A stretch of DNA of 64,000 nucleotides, from the NCBI RefSeq assembly GCF_040712075.1, contig NZ_JBFCVL010000010.1, positions 62,001 through 126,000 of the forward strand. Direction: 5' to 3'. The position numbers were made by a program, and so were the translations under genes. Source of the DNA: Fodinicurvata sp. EGI_FJ10296 (GTDB lineage: Bacteria > Pseudomonadota > Alphaproteobacteria > DSM-16000 > Inquilinaceae). The notes under the pieces are model-generated. The model was not told where the DNA came from. It saw nothing but the letters and a program-made list of their open reading frames with translations, and did no database searches. How positions within the stretch are numbered: position 1 is the first letter of the stretch; the number at the start of each line of letters is the position of its first letter. Below, one piece after another: positions 25,717-33,603 of this stretch.

Positions 25717-27438
25717 GTGGCGATGGCTTCTTCCCATCGGGCGCGGATCATCGGCACGCGGCACATGGTTGCCGCGGGCCACTATCTTGCCGCCCAATCT
25801 GCCCTCCAGATTCTGGAGGCCGGCGGCAACGCGGTGGATGCGGCCGTCTCCGGCGGCATCGCGCTCGGCATCCTGCAGAGCGAGTATGTCGGCTTCGGCG
25901 GCGTTGCGCCGATGATGATCCATATGGCCGACCGTAACGAGACCGTGACGATCAGCGGACTCGGCCACTGGCCCCGGGCCGCCAGTCTCGACGTCTTCAC
26001 GAACGAGTATGGCGGCGTCATGCCCAAGGGATTGCTGCGCACGGTCGTGCCGGCTGCCCCCGACGCCTGGATCACGGCACTGGAACGATACGGCACGATG
26101 TCGTATGGCGATGTCGCGGCGGCGGCTCTGCGTTATGCCGCCGAGGGCTTCGCTGCACCGTCTCTGATGTGTGCGATCATCGACAAGGCGCAGGCGGATT
26201 ACCGGCTCTGGGATGCCAATGCAGCGATCTATCTGCCCGGCGGCAAGCCGCCCGCTCCCGGGGATCTGTTCGTACAGAGCGATCTGGCCGGCGTCATCGC
26301 CCATATGATCGATGAAGAAAAAGCCGCTGCCGGTCGTGGCCGGGCCGCCGGCCTGAGCGCCGCGCGCAATGCCTTTTACCGCGGCGACATCGCCCGCACG
26401 ATGGTCGACTATCACATTGCCAATGATGGCTGGCTGCGCAGCGAGGACCTCGCCGGCTTCAGTGTCGATGTCGAGAAAGCCCGCGTCCTCGAAGTCGGTG
26501 GGACGGAGCTCTGCTATTGCGGTGCCTGGTGCCAGGGACCGCTGCTTGCCGAAACGCTGGCGATGCTCGACGGCGTCGATCTGACGACACTGGGCGGTCA
26601 CAACGCACCCGGCTACATCCACTATCTGACCGAAGTGCTGAAACTCGGCTATGCCGATCGGCATCATTATTTCGGCGATCCCAAATTCGTTGATGTGCCG
26701 CTGGATACGCTGACCAGCGCCGACTACGCCCGCTCCCGCCGTGGGGCGATCGATCCGGCCCGCGCCTTCGACGGCATGCCGCCCCCCGGCCGGATACCGG
26801 GCTTCCAACCGGCTTCTGTCCAAAAGGGCGGCGAGGACGATTTCGCGGGGCAACTGGATACGTCCTATATCGCCGTCGTCGACCGGCACGGCAACGCCGT
26901 CTCGGCCACGCCGAGCGACGGCTCGGCCGCTGCGCCCGTCATTCCCGGGCTGGGCTTCGTGCCGTCGTCGCGGGGGTCGCAATCCTGGACCGATCCGAAG
27001 CTTCCCTCGGTCATGGGGCCGGGCCGACGACCGCGGCTGACGCCCAGCCCGGCGATCATCCGCAGGCAGGGCGAATGGATCATGCCGATCGGCTCGCCGG
27101 GCAACGACGTTCAGCCCCAGGCGATGCTGCAGGTTTTCCTGAACATGACGCTGTGGGGCATGACGCCCCAGACGGCCATCGACCAGCCGCGCTTCGCCAC
27201 ATTCAGCTATCCGCGCTCGTCCAGCCCGCATTCGTATGACCCGGGCATGATGAACCTGGAGGCCGATATCGGCGACGAGACGGCCGACGCCCTACGCGGG
27301 CTCGGCCACGACGTCAGGATCTGGCCGGAATGGGAGTATCAGGCCGGCGGCGTCTGTACCGTTCGTGCCGACATGCAAACGGGCATGATGGAAGGCGGCA
27401 GCGACCCGAGGCGTCCGACCGGCGTCGCCACGATCTGA
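25717..27438 (+). CDS. Gamma-glutamyltranspeptidase-like Ntn hydrolase (cluster 1)
   Basis: This 573-aa protein has the GGT fold: ILEAGGNAVDAAVSGGIALGI near residue 32 and the nucleophile block DTSYIAVVDRHGNAVSATPSD, with Thr382 as the predicted autocleavage residue. It departs from true GGTs in the pocket. The RExAP block that holds the alpha-carboxylate is replaced by GLGHWPRAAS (about 81-90), and PLSSMSP is replaced by PRLTPSP (439-445). There is no signal peptide, so it is cytoplasmic. GTG 25717 has AAGGAG eight bases upstream. I infer an amidohydrolase on a non-glutamyl substrate. It is clearly paralogous to the protein at 49142-50875. Confidence 0.85.
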   Translation: MAMASSHRARIIGTRHMVAAGHYLAAQSALQILEAGGNAVDAAVSGGIALGILQSEYVGFGGVAPMMIHMADRNETVTISGLGHWPRAASLDVFTNEYGGVMPKGLLRTVVPAAPDAWITALERYGTMSYGDVAAAALRYAAEGFAAPSLMCAIIDKAQADYRLWDANAAIYLPGGKPPAPGDLFVQSDLAGVIAHMIDEEKAAAGRGRAAGLSAARNAFYRGDIARTMVDYHIANDGWLRSEDLAGFSVDVEKARVLEVGGTELCYCGAWCQGPLLAETLAMLDGVDLTTLGGHNAPGYIHYLTEVLKLGYADRHHYFGDPKFVDVPLDTLTSADYARSRRGAIDPARAFDGMPPPGRIPGFQPASVQKGGEDDFAGQLDTSYIAVVDRHGNAVSATPSDGSAAAPVIPGLGFVPSSRGSQSWTDPKLPSVMGPGRRPRLTPSPAIIRRQGEWIMPIGSPGNDVQPQAMLQVFLNMTLWGMTPQTAIDQPRFATFSYPRSSSPHSYDPGMMNLEADIGDETADALRGLGHDVRIWPEWEYQAGGVCTVRADMQTGMMEGGSDPRRPTGVATI

Positions 27439-27503
27439 CGCCCTCGGCCCTTTTCACCAAACTCACGACACCCTGAAACTCGAAACCGATTGGAAAACGA
27501 CCC

Positions 27504-27851
27504 ATGACCAAGAGAATTGAAAAGACGAAGATCATGCACCGCGTCGTCGAACATGGCGGCGTGCTGTATTTCGGCGGCCTGGTGGCCGACGACATGACAC
27601 TGGGCATGGGCGACCAGACCCGCCAGATCTGTGCGAAGCTGGACAAGCTTCTGGCGGCTGCCGGCTCGGACAAGACCAAACTGCTGACAGCCCAGATCTA
27701 TGTCACCGACATGGGCGGCAAGAACGACATGAACACCGCCTGGCTGGAATGGCTGGACGATGCCCATCTGCCGTCGCGCGCCACCATCGGCGTTGCCAGC
27801 CTCGGCAGCCCGGAAACGCTGATCGAAGTCGTCGTCACGGCCTCGACCTGA
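27504..27851 (+). CDS. RidA-family enamine/imine deaminase-type protein (cluster 1)
   Basis: This 115-aa RidA (YjgF/YER057c/UK114) family member keeps the family's arginine (PSRATIGVASL) and the glutamate in ETLIEVVV, both expected of imine-hydrolysing RidA proteins. These enzymes hydrolyse reactive enamines/imines released by amino-acid-oxidising flavoenzymes, and a DadA-like flavoenzyme follows 15 bp downstream. That pairing supports a function in the same pathway. It is short but complete. Confidence 0.88.
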   Translation: MTKRIEKTKIMHRVVEHGGVLYFGGLVADDMTLGMGDQTRQICAKLDKLLAAAGSDKTKLLTAQIYVTDMGGKNDMNTAWLEWLDDAHLPSRATIGVASLGSPETLIEVVVTAST

Positions 27852-27866
27852 TCGGGCGGGGCCATC

Positions 27867-29153
27867 ATGTCCGGTTCGGATAACACCGCCGCCGATACCG
27901 TCACCGTCATCGGTGCCGGGGTGGTCGGCCTCGCCTGCGCGGTCTGCCTGCAGCGCCAGGGATACCGCGTCAGCCTGATCGACCGCGACGAGCCGGCCTC
28001 CGGCGCGTCGGCGGGGAATGCCGGATCGATCAGTACCGGATCGGTCGTTCCCGTGGCGCTGCCGGGGATGGCGCATCAGATACCGTCCTGGTTGTTCGAC
28101 CGGGACGGTCCTCTTTCGGTCCGCTGGTCATATCTTCCCCGCGCCGCACCGTGGCTGCTGCGATGGCTGCGGTCAGCGCGGGAAGAACCGGTTCGCCGGG
28201 CGGCCGTGGCGCTGGCCACACTCACCCTGTCATCGGTCGACAACTGGTCCGACATCCTCGATCCCGAGGATCGCGCCCGGTTCCTGCGCCGGCAAGGCCA
28301 GCTACTCGTCTCGCGTTCCGCCGACCCCTCACCGGGCGACCTGTTCGCGCAACGGCTGAGGGAAGAAAACGGCGTCGATCTGGCTGTCCTCGGCGCCGAC
28401 GAGATCAGGCAGATGGAGCCCGAACTGGCGTCCGACTTCAAGCGCGGCCTTTACGTTGCCGACAGCGGCCACAGCACTGACCCGCAACGGATGGCGCTTC
28501 GGCTCTACGCCTATTTTCTGGCGGCTGGCGGCACATTCATGAACGCCGATGTCGTCGCCCTGGAGAGTGCCAAGGACGGCACGGTGGTATCGGCCGTAAC
28601 GTCTGGAGGCCGCCTGGCCACCGACCGCATCGTGGTTGCTGCGGGGGCTTACAGCAACAGGCTGGCATCGACCATCGGCGACGCCATTCCCCTGGAAACC
28701 GAGCGCGGCTATCACTGCATGCTGCCCGATCCGGGCATCGATGTGCGGCGGCCGGTCTCGGATATGGATCGAAAGTTCTTCGCCACCGGTATGGAGGACG
28801 GTGTTCGCATCGCCGGGACCGTCGAGATCGCCGGGGTGGATGCCGCGCCCAACCACGACCGCGCACGGTTGCTGATGCGTCAGGGACGCGAGATGTTTCC
28901 CAGGCTGTCAACCGACCAGCACCGGTACTGGATGGGACGCCGCCCGTCGATTCCCGACAGCATGCCGGTCATCGGGCCCTCACCCTCGCGCCCCAATGTC
29001 TGGTACGCGTTCGGTCACGGCCATATCGGCCTGACGACGGCGCCAATCACCGGGCGCATAATCGCCGCACTGATCGCCGGCGCGGCGCCGCCCGTCGACC
29101 CGAGCCCCTTCAGCGTCGACCGGTTTCGATCACGGACCGTCAATCGGCCGTAA
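27867..29153 (+). CDS. DadA-like FAD-dependent D-amino-acid dehydrogenase/oxidase family protein (cluster 1)
   Basis: This 428-aa flavoenzyme has the N-terminal motif VTVIGAGVVGLACAVCLQRQGYRVSLIDRDEPASGASAGNAGSIS, the DadA-type second block ETERGYHCMLPD and the C-terminal MGRRPSIPDSMPVIGPSP. It should oxidise an amine or amino acid to an imine. It is the last gene of the plus-strand operon that starts at 19791 and overlaps the convergent pentapeptide gene by 14 bp. The closest relative in the window is the protein at 50905-52188. The true substrate is unknown; D-amino acids are only the family default. Confidence 0.85.
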   Translation: MSGSDNTAADTVTVIGAGVVGLACAVCLQRQGYRVSLIDRDEPASGASAGNAGSISTGSVVPVALPGMAHQIPSWLFDRDGPLSVRWSYLPRAAPWLLRWLRSAREEPVRRAAVALATLTLSSVDNWSDILDPEDRARFLRRQGQLLVSRSADPSPGDLFAQRLREENGVDLAVLGADEIRQMEPELASDFKRGLYVADSGHSTDPQRMALRLYAYFLAAGGTFMNADVVALESAKDGTVVSAVTSGGRLATDRIVVAAGAYSNRLASTIGDAIPLETERGYHCMLPDPGIDVRRPVSDMDRKFFATGMEDGVRIAGTVEIAGVDAAPNHDRARLLMRQGREMFPRLSTDQHRYWMGRRPSIPDSMPVIGPSPSRPNVWYAFGHGHIGLTTAPITGRIIAALIAGAAPPVDPSPFSVDRFRSRTVNRP

Positions 29154-29700
29154 TGCACCGCCCGATCGAGCCGTCATCGCAGACGGTCCCATCGACCCAG
29201 ATCGCGCCACTGAGATCGGTGCCCGTCCACTCGACCTGTGAGATGTTGGCATCGGTCAGATTGGCGCCCGTCAAATTGGCGTGGCGCAGGCCGGCCTCGA
29301 CCATATTCGCGTTGGACAAATTGGCACCGGCGAGGCTCGCCCGGGACAACAGCGCATCGCGCAAGTCGGCTCCGGACAGGTCGGCGCCGGCGAGATTGGC
29401 CCGGTAAAGGTCCGCACCGGAAAGATTGGCACCGGACAGATCGGCCCCGGCGAAGTCGACTTCCGACATCCGCTGCCCTGACAGGTCGGCTCCCGCCAGG
29501 TCCTCACCGGCACAGTTCGGCTGGAATGCGGCAGGGTCGCACGCATCCGAGGCGTGGGCAGCAATTCCGACGGAAAAAGCCTTGCCCCCGCCAGTGAAAT
29601 CGCTACCGAAACCGGCAAGAACGACGACCGCTGAACCAACGGTTAGAAGCGTGCGGGAGACGGCTCTGCCGCATGCTGACGAGACCCAATGTGGAATCAA
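29140..29700 (-). CDS. Exported pentapeptide-repeat protein
   Basis: This 186-aa protein has a hydrophobic N-terminal export segment (TLLTVGSAVVVLAGF) followed by about 18 tandem A(D/N)LSG-type pentapeptides between residues 65 and 165, which should fold into a right-handed beta-helix. Two cysteines precede the repeats (ACDPAAFQPNC) and two follow (VCDDGSIGRC), which could form disulfides in the periplasm. The start is a TTG at 29700 with GAAAGG ten bases upstream; no ATG is available. Function is unknown. Its 3' end overlaps the convergent flavoenzyme gene by 14 bp. Confidence 0.8.
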   Translation of the reverse strand: MIPHWVSSACGRAVSRTLLTVGSAVVVLAGFGSDFTGGGKAFSVGIAAHASDACDPAAFQPNCAGEDLAGADLSGQRMSEVDFAGADLSGANLSGADLYRANLAGADLSGADLRDALLSRASLAGANLSNANMVEAGLRHANLTGANLTDANISQVEWTGTDLSGAIWVDGTVCDDGSIGRCITAD

Positions 29701-30023
29701 TACCAGGTTACCTTTCGGTCGTTCGATGCCGCCGCGCCGTTGGATGACCGGTCGGCGCCGCTGAATTCGGCCGGATCATAGGCCATTCTTCAATCCCGTT
29801 TCGATCTTCCGGCCTGAACTCGTCGAAAATAAGTCATGAGTTTGGCCCACCCATTTTCCTCTACCGTACTCACACAACGAGATCGATAACAGAAATGGTA
29901 ATTTCCACACCCTGATCGTCCCGGGGATTGCCCCGGAGACAGTCCCAGGGAGTAGCACTGTCGGTATCAAGGTGGTATCAGACTGATAGAAAATAGACGT
30001 TGGATGCATTTTTGGAGCCCCGA
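29701..30023. promoter_or_regulatory. Intergenic region upstream of nsrR
   Basis: This 323-bp region has no convincing gene. It contains a hairpin, CCGGGG-ATTG-CCCCGG, at 29921-29936. Two direct repeats of GGTATCA (29963-29969 and 29974-29980) sit 11 bp apart, one helical turn. A NsrR-type half-site at 30002-30012 ends 11 bp before the nsrR start. The left part should hold the pentapeptide gene promoter. Confidence 0.55.
30002..30012 (+). promoter_or_regulatory. NsrR half-site candidate upstream of nsrR
   Basis: GGATGCATTTT resembles the NsrR half-site AAGATGCATTT and lies just before the nsrR start codon, which suggests autorepression. The second half is not conserved. Confidence 0.4.
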
Positions 30024-30461
30024 ATGCGACTGGCCATGCATACCGATTTTTCGCTTCGGGTCCTGATCTATCTCGCGCTGACGCAGGACCGACGGGCGAC
30101 GATCGACGAAATCGCCGATGCTTACGACATCTCTCGCAATCACCTGATGAAAGTGGTTCACAACCTGGCCAAGGCGGGACGGATCGAGACGACGCGCGGC
30201 CGATCCGGCGGGATGAAGCTCGCGACAGCGCCCGAGGCGATCAATATCGGCCAGGTCGTCCGAAATGCTGAGGGCGACACCACCCTGGTGGAATGCTTCG
30301 GTCCCGGCAACACCTGCTGCATCGCCCCGGTCTGTACTTTGCGCATGGCCCTGTCCGAGGCACAGGAAGCGTTTTTCACCGTGCTCGACCAGTACACGCT
30401 TGCCGATCTGGCGCGGCCGTCGCGTTCGCTCGCCCGGCTGCTCGCCATCCCGACGGTTTAG
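30024..30461 (+). CDS. nsrR: Nitric-oxide-sensing repressor NsrR (Rrf2 family)
   Basis: This 145-aa Rrf2 regulator has the N-terminus MRLAMHTDFSLRVLIYLA and helix ISRNHLMKVVHNLAKAG typical of NsrR. The cluster-binding loop is ECFGPGNTCCIAPVC, with Cys91, Cys98/99 and Cys104. NsrR carries an iron-sulfur cluster that is destroyed by NO, which relieves repression. I start at ATG 30024 by family alignment; a TTG at 30000 would add eight non-homologous residues. The adjacent nnrS with an NsrR-type palindrome in its promoter supports the assignment. Confidence 0.92.
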   Translation: MRLAMHTDFSLRVLIYLALTQDRRATIDEIADAYDISRNHLMKVVHNLAKAGRIETTRGRSGGMKLATAPEAINIGQVVRNAEGDTTLVECFGPGNTCCIAPVCTLRMALSEAQEAFFTVLDQYTLADLARPSRSLARLLAIPTV

Positions 30462-30505
30462 ACGCAACTTGCTCATTGCGCTATCGCGCATCGGCTGTCA
30501 TCATA

Positions 30506-30528
30506 AAGATGTATTTATTTTACATCTT
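30506..30528. promoter_or_regulatory. NsrR operator upstream of nnrS
   Basis: Arms AAGATGTA (30506-30513) and TACATCTT (30521-30528) form a perfect inverted repeat across a 7-bp AT-only spacer. This fits the 11-1-11 NsrR consensus. It is centred 68 bp before the nnrS start and lies between nsrR and nnrS. Confidence 0.88.
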
Positions 30529-30584
30529 ATGGCGGGACGGACAAGATCCCATCATGCCGTACGAGATTAGCGACGGGTATCGAA

Positions 30585-31787
30585 ATGGCCACGACCACAA
30601 CCGCCGAAGCGCGGCGCACCTATGCGGGACCGGCACTGTTCGGCTTCGGATTTCGCCCCTTCTTCCTGCTGGCCGCTATCTGGGCGGTCGTTTCGATGAT
30701 CCTCTGGATCGGCATGCTTTCGGGTCATCTGGCACCGCCGAGCCACCTGTCGATGATCGATTGGCACGTCCATTCGTTGCTGTTCGGCTTCGTTCCATCG
30801 GTCATCGCCGGATTTCTCATGACGGCGATCCCCAACTGGACCGGCCGGATGCCGGTCTATGGCTGGCCGCTGGCGCTATTGGCGGGCCTTTGGCTGGCCG
30901 GCCGCGCGGCGTTACTGGTTTCGGCGGCGATCGGACCCGTTCCGGCCATCGTCATCGACCTTTCCTTCCTGGCCGCTCTGGCCGCCGTCGCCGGGCGCGA
31001 GATCGCCGCCGGGCGCAACTGGCGCAATCTCAAGGTGCTGGTCCCGGTTCTGGTATTGCTGATCGCCAACGGCATCTTCCACGTCGAGGCCCTGGGGGGC
31101 GCGGCCGCGAGTGGATTGGGAATGCGCCTGGGGCTGTCGGCGGCACTCTTTCTGATCATGCTCGTCGGCGGCCGCATCATTCCAAGTTTCACGCGCAACT
31201 GGCTCGCCCAGCACAATCCCGGGCGCCTGCCGGTCCCGTTCGGGCGGTTTGATGCCGCTGCGCTGGCGACCGCGCTTGTCGCGCTGAGCCTGTGGGTCGC
31301 CGTCCCCGCATCCCTGGTAACGGCGCTCGCCTGCGCCGCCGCCGGCATTCTGCACACATACCGACTGGTTCGCTGGGCCGGCCACAGGACCGCGCGGGAG
31401 CCGCTGCTGCTCGTCCTGCACATTGCCTATGCCTTCGTACCGGCGGGATTCCTGCTGACGGGGCTGGCCGGTCTCGCCCCCGCGTCGATCGGTGCCAGTA
31501 CAGCGTTGCACGCCTGGACGGCCGGAGCGGTCGGCCTGATGACACTTTCGGTCATGATCCGCGCGACGCGGGGCCATAGCGGACGGGCCCTTACCGCCCC
31601 GCCCGGCACGGTACTGATCCTGGGCGCTGTTCTGGGCGGCGCCCTGTTGCGGATCGCCGCGCCCTATCTGCCGGTCGACTACCAGACGGCGATCGCCGTC
31701 AGCGGAACCATCTGGGTGGCAGGCTTCGGCGGATTCGTTCTTGTCTATTGGACCGCGTTGTGTCGGCGCCCATTGCCGACACAGTAG
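30585..31787 (+). CDS. nnrS: NnrS family haem-copper membrane protein (NO/nitrosative-stress response)
   Basis: This 400-aa polytopic membrane protein of the NnrS family has about twelve helices. The N-terminal block ALFGFGFRPFFLLAA and the histidine-containing MIDWHVHSLLFGFVPSVIAGFLMTAIPNWTG are diagnostic, as is LIMLVGGRIIPSFTRNWL. NnrS proteins protect against nitric oxide and are controlled by NO regulators. The NsrR palindrome upstream indicates derepression by NO, which fits the nitrate-reducing lifestyle shown by the nar operon. Confidence 0.93.
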   Translation: MATTTTAEARRTYAGPALFGFGFRPFFLLAAIWAVVSMILWIGMLSGHLAPPSHLSMIDWHVHSLLFGFVPSVIAGFLMTAIPNWTGRMPVYGWPLALLAGLWLAGRAALLVSAAIGPVPAIVIDLSFLAALAAVAGREIAAGRNWRNLKVLVPVLVLLIANGIFHVEALGGAAASGLGMRLGLSAALFLIMLVGGRIIPSFTRNWLAQHNPGRLPVPFGRFDAAALATALVALSLWVAVPASLVTALACAAAGILHTYRLVRWAGHRTAREPLLLVLHIAYAFVPAGFLLTGLAGLAPASIGASTALHAWTAGAVGLMTLSVMIRATRGHSGRALTAPPGTVLILGAVLGGALLRIAAPYLPVDYQTAIAVSGTIWVAGFGGFVLVYWTALCRRPLPTQ

Positions 31788-31816
31788 CGGGGCGCCAATA
31801 TACCATGGCAGTCGCG

Positions 31817-31842
31817 CTCGACAACCCCATATGGTTGTCGAG
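31817..31842. terminator. Perfect 10-bp inverted repeat between nnrS and tspO
   Basis: CTCGACAACC and GGTTGTCGAG pair around the 6-nt loop CCATAT. It starts 29 bp after the nnrS stop and ends 26 bp before tspO. It lacks a T-tract, so it may be a factor-assisted terminator or an operator for tspO. Confidence 0.5.
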
Positions 31843-31868
31843 ATATCGCCTGCACCCGTACCTGCCGG

Positions 31869-32411
31869 ATGAGCGCCATGACCTCGACCACGAACCGCTC
31901 CGGACCCGCCACCGACCGTCGCTGGGGCGCCGGAGCCGACGCTGCCGCCGCCGTTCTTGCGCCGCTCGTTCTTGCCGGTCTTGGCGCGGTTTCCGGAATC
32001 GTTGGCAACGAAGGTTCCATGGCCTGGTATCAGTCGTTGAACCAACCGTGGTTCACGCCACCGGGCGCAGCCTTTGGAATCGCCTGGACGATCCTCTATA
32101 TTCTAATGGGAATAGCGTTCTGGCGCGTCATCCGCCTGGCGCCCGGCGCCGAGCGGGATGGACCGCGCCGCCGGGCGATCGGGCTCTTCCTCGTCCAGCT
32201 TGCTCTGAACCTGGTCTGGAATCCGGCCTTTTTCCTGCTGCAGAGCCCGCTGGTCGGTGTCATCCTGATCGTGCCGCTATTGGTCCTGATCGCGCTGACC
32301 GTTCACGCATTCCGGCGTGTCGACCGTCTGGCTGCCGCCCTGCTGCTCCCCTACCTCGCGTGGGTCACTTTTGCAACAGTGCTCTCAGTATCGATTCTCG
32401 TCATGAACTGA
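31869..32411 (+). CDS. tspO: TspO/MBR family tryptophan-rich membrane protein
   Basis: This 180-aa protein has a polar N-terminus of about 20 residues and then five helices. TspO hallmarks are MAWYQSLNQPWFTPPGAAFGIAWTILYILMGIAFWRV, ALNLVWNPAFF and LLLPYLAWVTFATVLS. TspO binds tetrapyrroles and in alphaproteobacteria modulates oxygen- and light-responsive gene expression. Its position after nnrS is consistent with haem or porphyrin handling during redox stress. The ATG at 31869 could be replaced by one at 31878. Confidence 0.9.
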   Translation: MSAMTSTTNRSGPATDRRWGAGADAAAAVLAPLVLAGLGAVSGIVGNEGSMAWYQSLNQPWFTPPGAAFGIAWTILYILMGIAFWRVIRLAPGAERDGPRRRAIGLFLVQLALNLVWNPAFFLLQSPLVGVILIVPLLVLIALTVHAFRRVDRLAAALLLPYLAWVTFATVLSVSILVMN

Positions 32412-32521
32412 CGACACTCGGCGCAGCATCGGCGTTGCGTCAGCCACGCCAGACCCGGAACAATAGGCTGCGCAGCCTGTTTCACGACAGCGACCGCAGT
32501 TGCACCGGAAGGAGGCGCGGA

Positions 32522-32590
32522 ATGCGCGATCCCCATCCTGAATTTGCCCGCGCGAGTCAGCATCCGCCAGTGAAACGGGTGCAGGCATGA
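32522..32590 (+). CDS. 22-codon leader ORF coupled to the YihY gene
   Basis: A short frame begins MRDPHPEFARA and ends in TGA overlapping the ATG of the next gene (ATGA). A strong AGGAGG lies six bases before its ATG, whereas the downstream gene has no good ribosome site of its own. It probably works as a translational-coupling leader; whether the peptide itself has a role is unknown. Confidence 0.55.
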   Translation: MRDPHPEFARASQHPPVKRVQA

Positions 32591-33603
32591 CGAATCCTGA
32601 CATCATCGAACAGCGGGCCACTCAGGCGGGCCGGGGGCGGGAAGCAAAGAGGCCCGGGGAAATACCCTGGGCGGGGTGGAAAGACATCGTGCGGCGCGTC
32701 ATCAAAGAGATGATCGAAGATCGGATCATGCTCGTCGCTGCAGGCATCACTTTCTTTCTGGTTCTGGCGCTGTTTCCGGCGCTGGCCGCCATCGTCTCAC
32801 TCTACGGGCTATTCGCGGACCCTGCGGGTGTGACCGCCAGTCTCAGCTACGTCGAAGGAGTCCTGCCGGAACCCGGGATCGAACTGATCCGGAGCCAATT
32901 GACCGATCTGGCATCGCAAAACCGCCAGGCCGTGGGCCTGGGCTTTCTTGCCTCCTTCGCGATCGCCTTCTGGAGCGCGAACAACGGGGTCAAGGCGCTG
33001 TTCGAGGGCATGAATGTCGCCTACAACGAAAAGGAAAAGCGCGGCTTTCTAAAGCTGACGGCCCTTTCCTTCGTCTTCACGATCGGGGCCATGCTTCTGT
33101 TCATCCTGCTCTTCGCGATCGTGGGCGTCATCCCGGCCGTGCTGGGCTTTGTTGATCTCGGTGCCGTGACGGACATTCTCGTGCGCGTCGGCCGCTGGGC
33201 GCTGATGGTTCTGTTGGTGATCGTCGCTATCGGCCTGCTCTACAAATTCGGCCCCAGCCGGGCAAAGCCGCAGGTGCGGTGGATCAGTACGGGCGGAATT
33301 CTCGCCAGTATCGTGTGGATCGTGGTTTCGATCGGTTTTTCGTTCTACCTGCAGAATTTCGCAAACTACAACGCCACATATGGTTCGCTGGGTGCGGCGA
33401 TCGGCTTCATGGTCTGGATCTGGATCTCGGTGCTGATCGTGCTCGTCGGCGCGGAACTCAATGGCGAGATGGAAATGCAGACGGCCGAAGATACGACGAC
33501 CGGCGCGCCGGAGCCGATCGGCAGACGCGGCGCCGTCGTCTCGGATTCACTCGGCGCCGCCTCTGGCGAGGAAAGCGACGGCGGAACCAGGCCCCGGTCC
33601 TGA
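32587..33603 (+). CDS. YihY/virulence factor BrkB family inner-membrane protein
   Basis: This 338-aa membrane protein has six helices. The family opening is IKEMIEDRIMLVAAGITFFLVLALFPALAAIVSLYGLFADP; other conserved stretches are SFAIAFWSANNGVKALFEGMNVAYNEKEKRGF, FGPSRAKPQVRWISTGGILASIVWI and YGSLGAAIGFMVWIWISVLIVLVGAELNGEME. The molecular function of the family is not established. The polar C-terminal tail is about 45 residues. Its start overlaps the leader ORF stop, so its translation probably depends on the leader. Confidence 0.9.
   Translation: MTNPDIIEQRATQAGRGREAKRPGEIPWAGWKDIVRRVIKEMIEDRIMLVAAGITFFLVLALFPALAAIVSLYGLFADPAGVTASLSYVEGVLPEPGIELIRSQLTDLASQNRQAVGLGFLASFAIAFWSANNGVKALFEGMNVAYNEKEKRGFLKLTALSFVFTIGAMLLFILLFAIVGVIPAVLGFVDLGAVTDILVRVGRWALMVLLVIVAIGLLYKFGPSRAKPQVRWISTGGILASIVWIVVSIGFSFYLQNFANYNATYGSLGAAIGFMVWIWISVLIVLVGAELNGEMEMQTAEDTTTGAPEPIGRRGAVVSDSLGAASGEESDGGTRPRS

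Noticed and set aside
29160-29500. Apparent short tandem DNA repeats resembling a repeat array
   Set aside because: The periodicity (15 bp) is explained by the pentapeptide codons of the protein on the minus strand; it is not a CRISPR or satellite.
29776-30009. A 77-codon minus-strand frame in the nsrR upstream gap
   Set aside because: No ribosome site or recognisable features, and it overlaps the putative nsrR control sequences.
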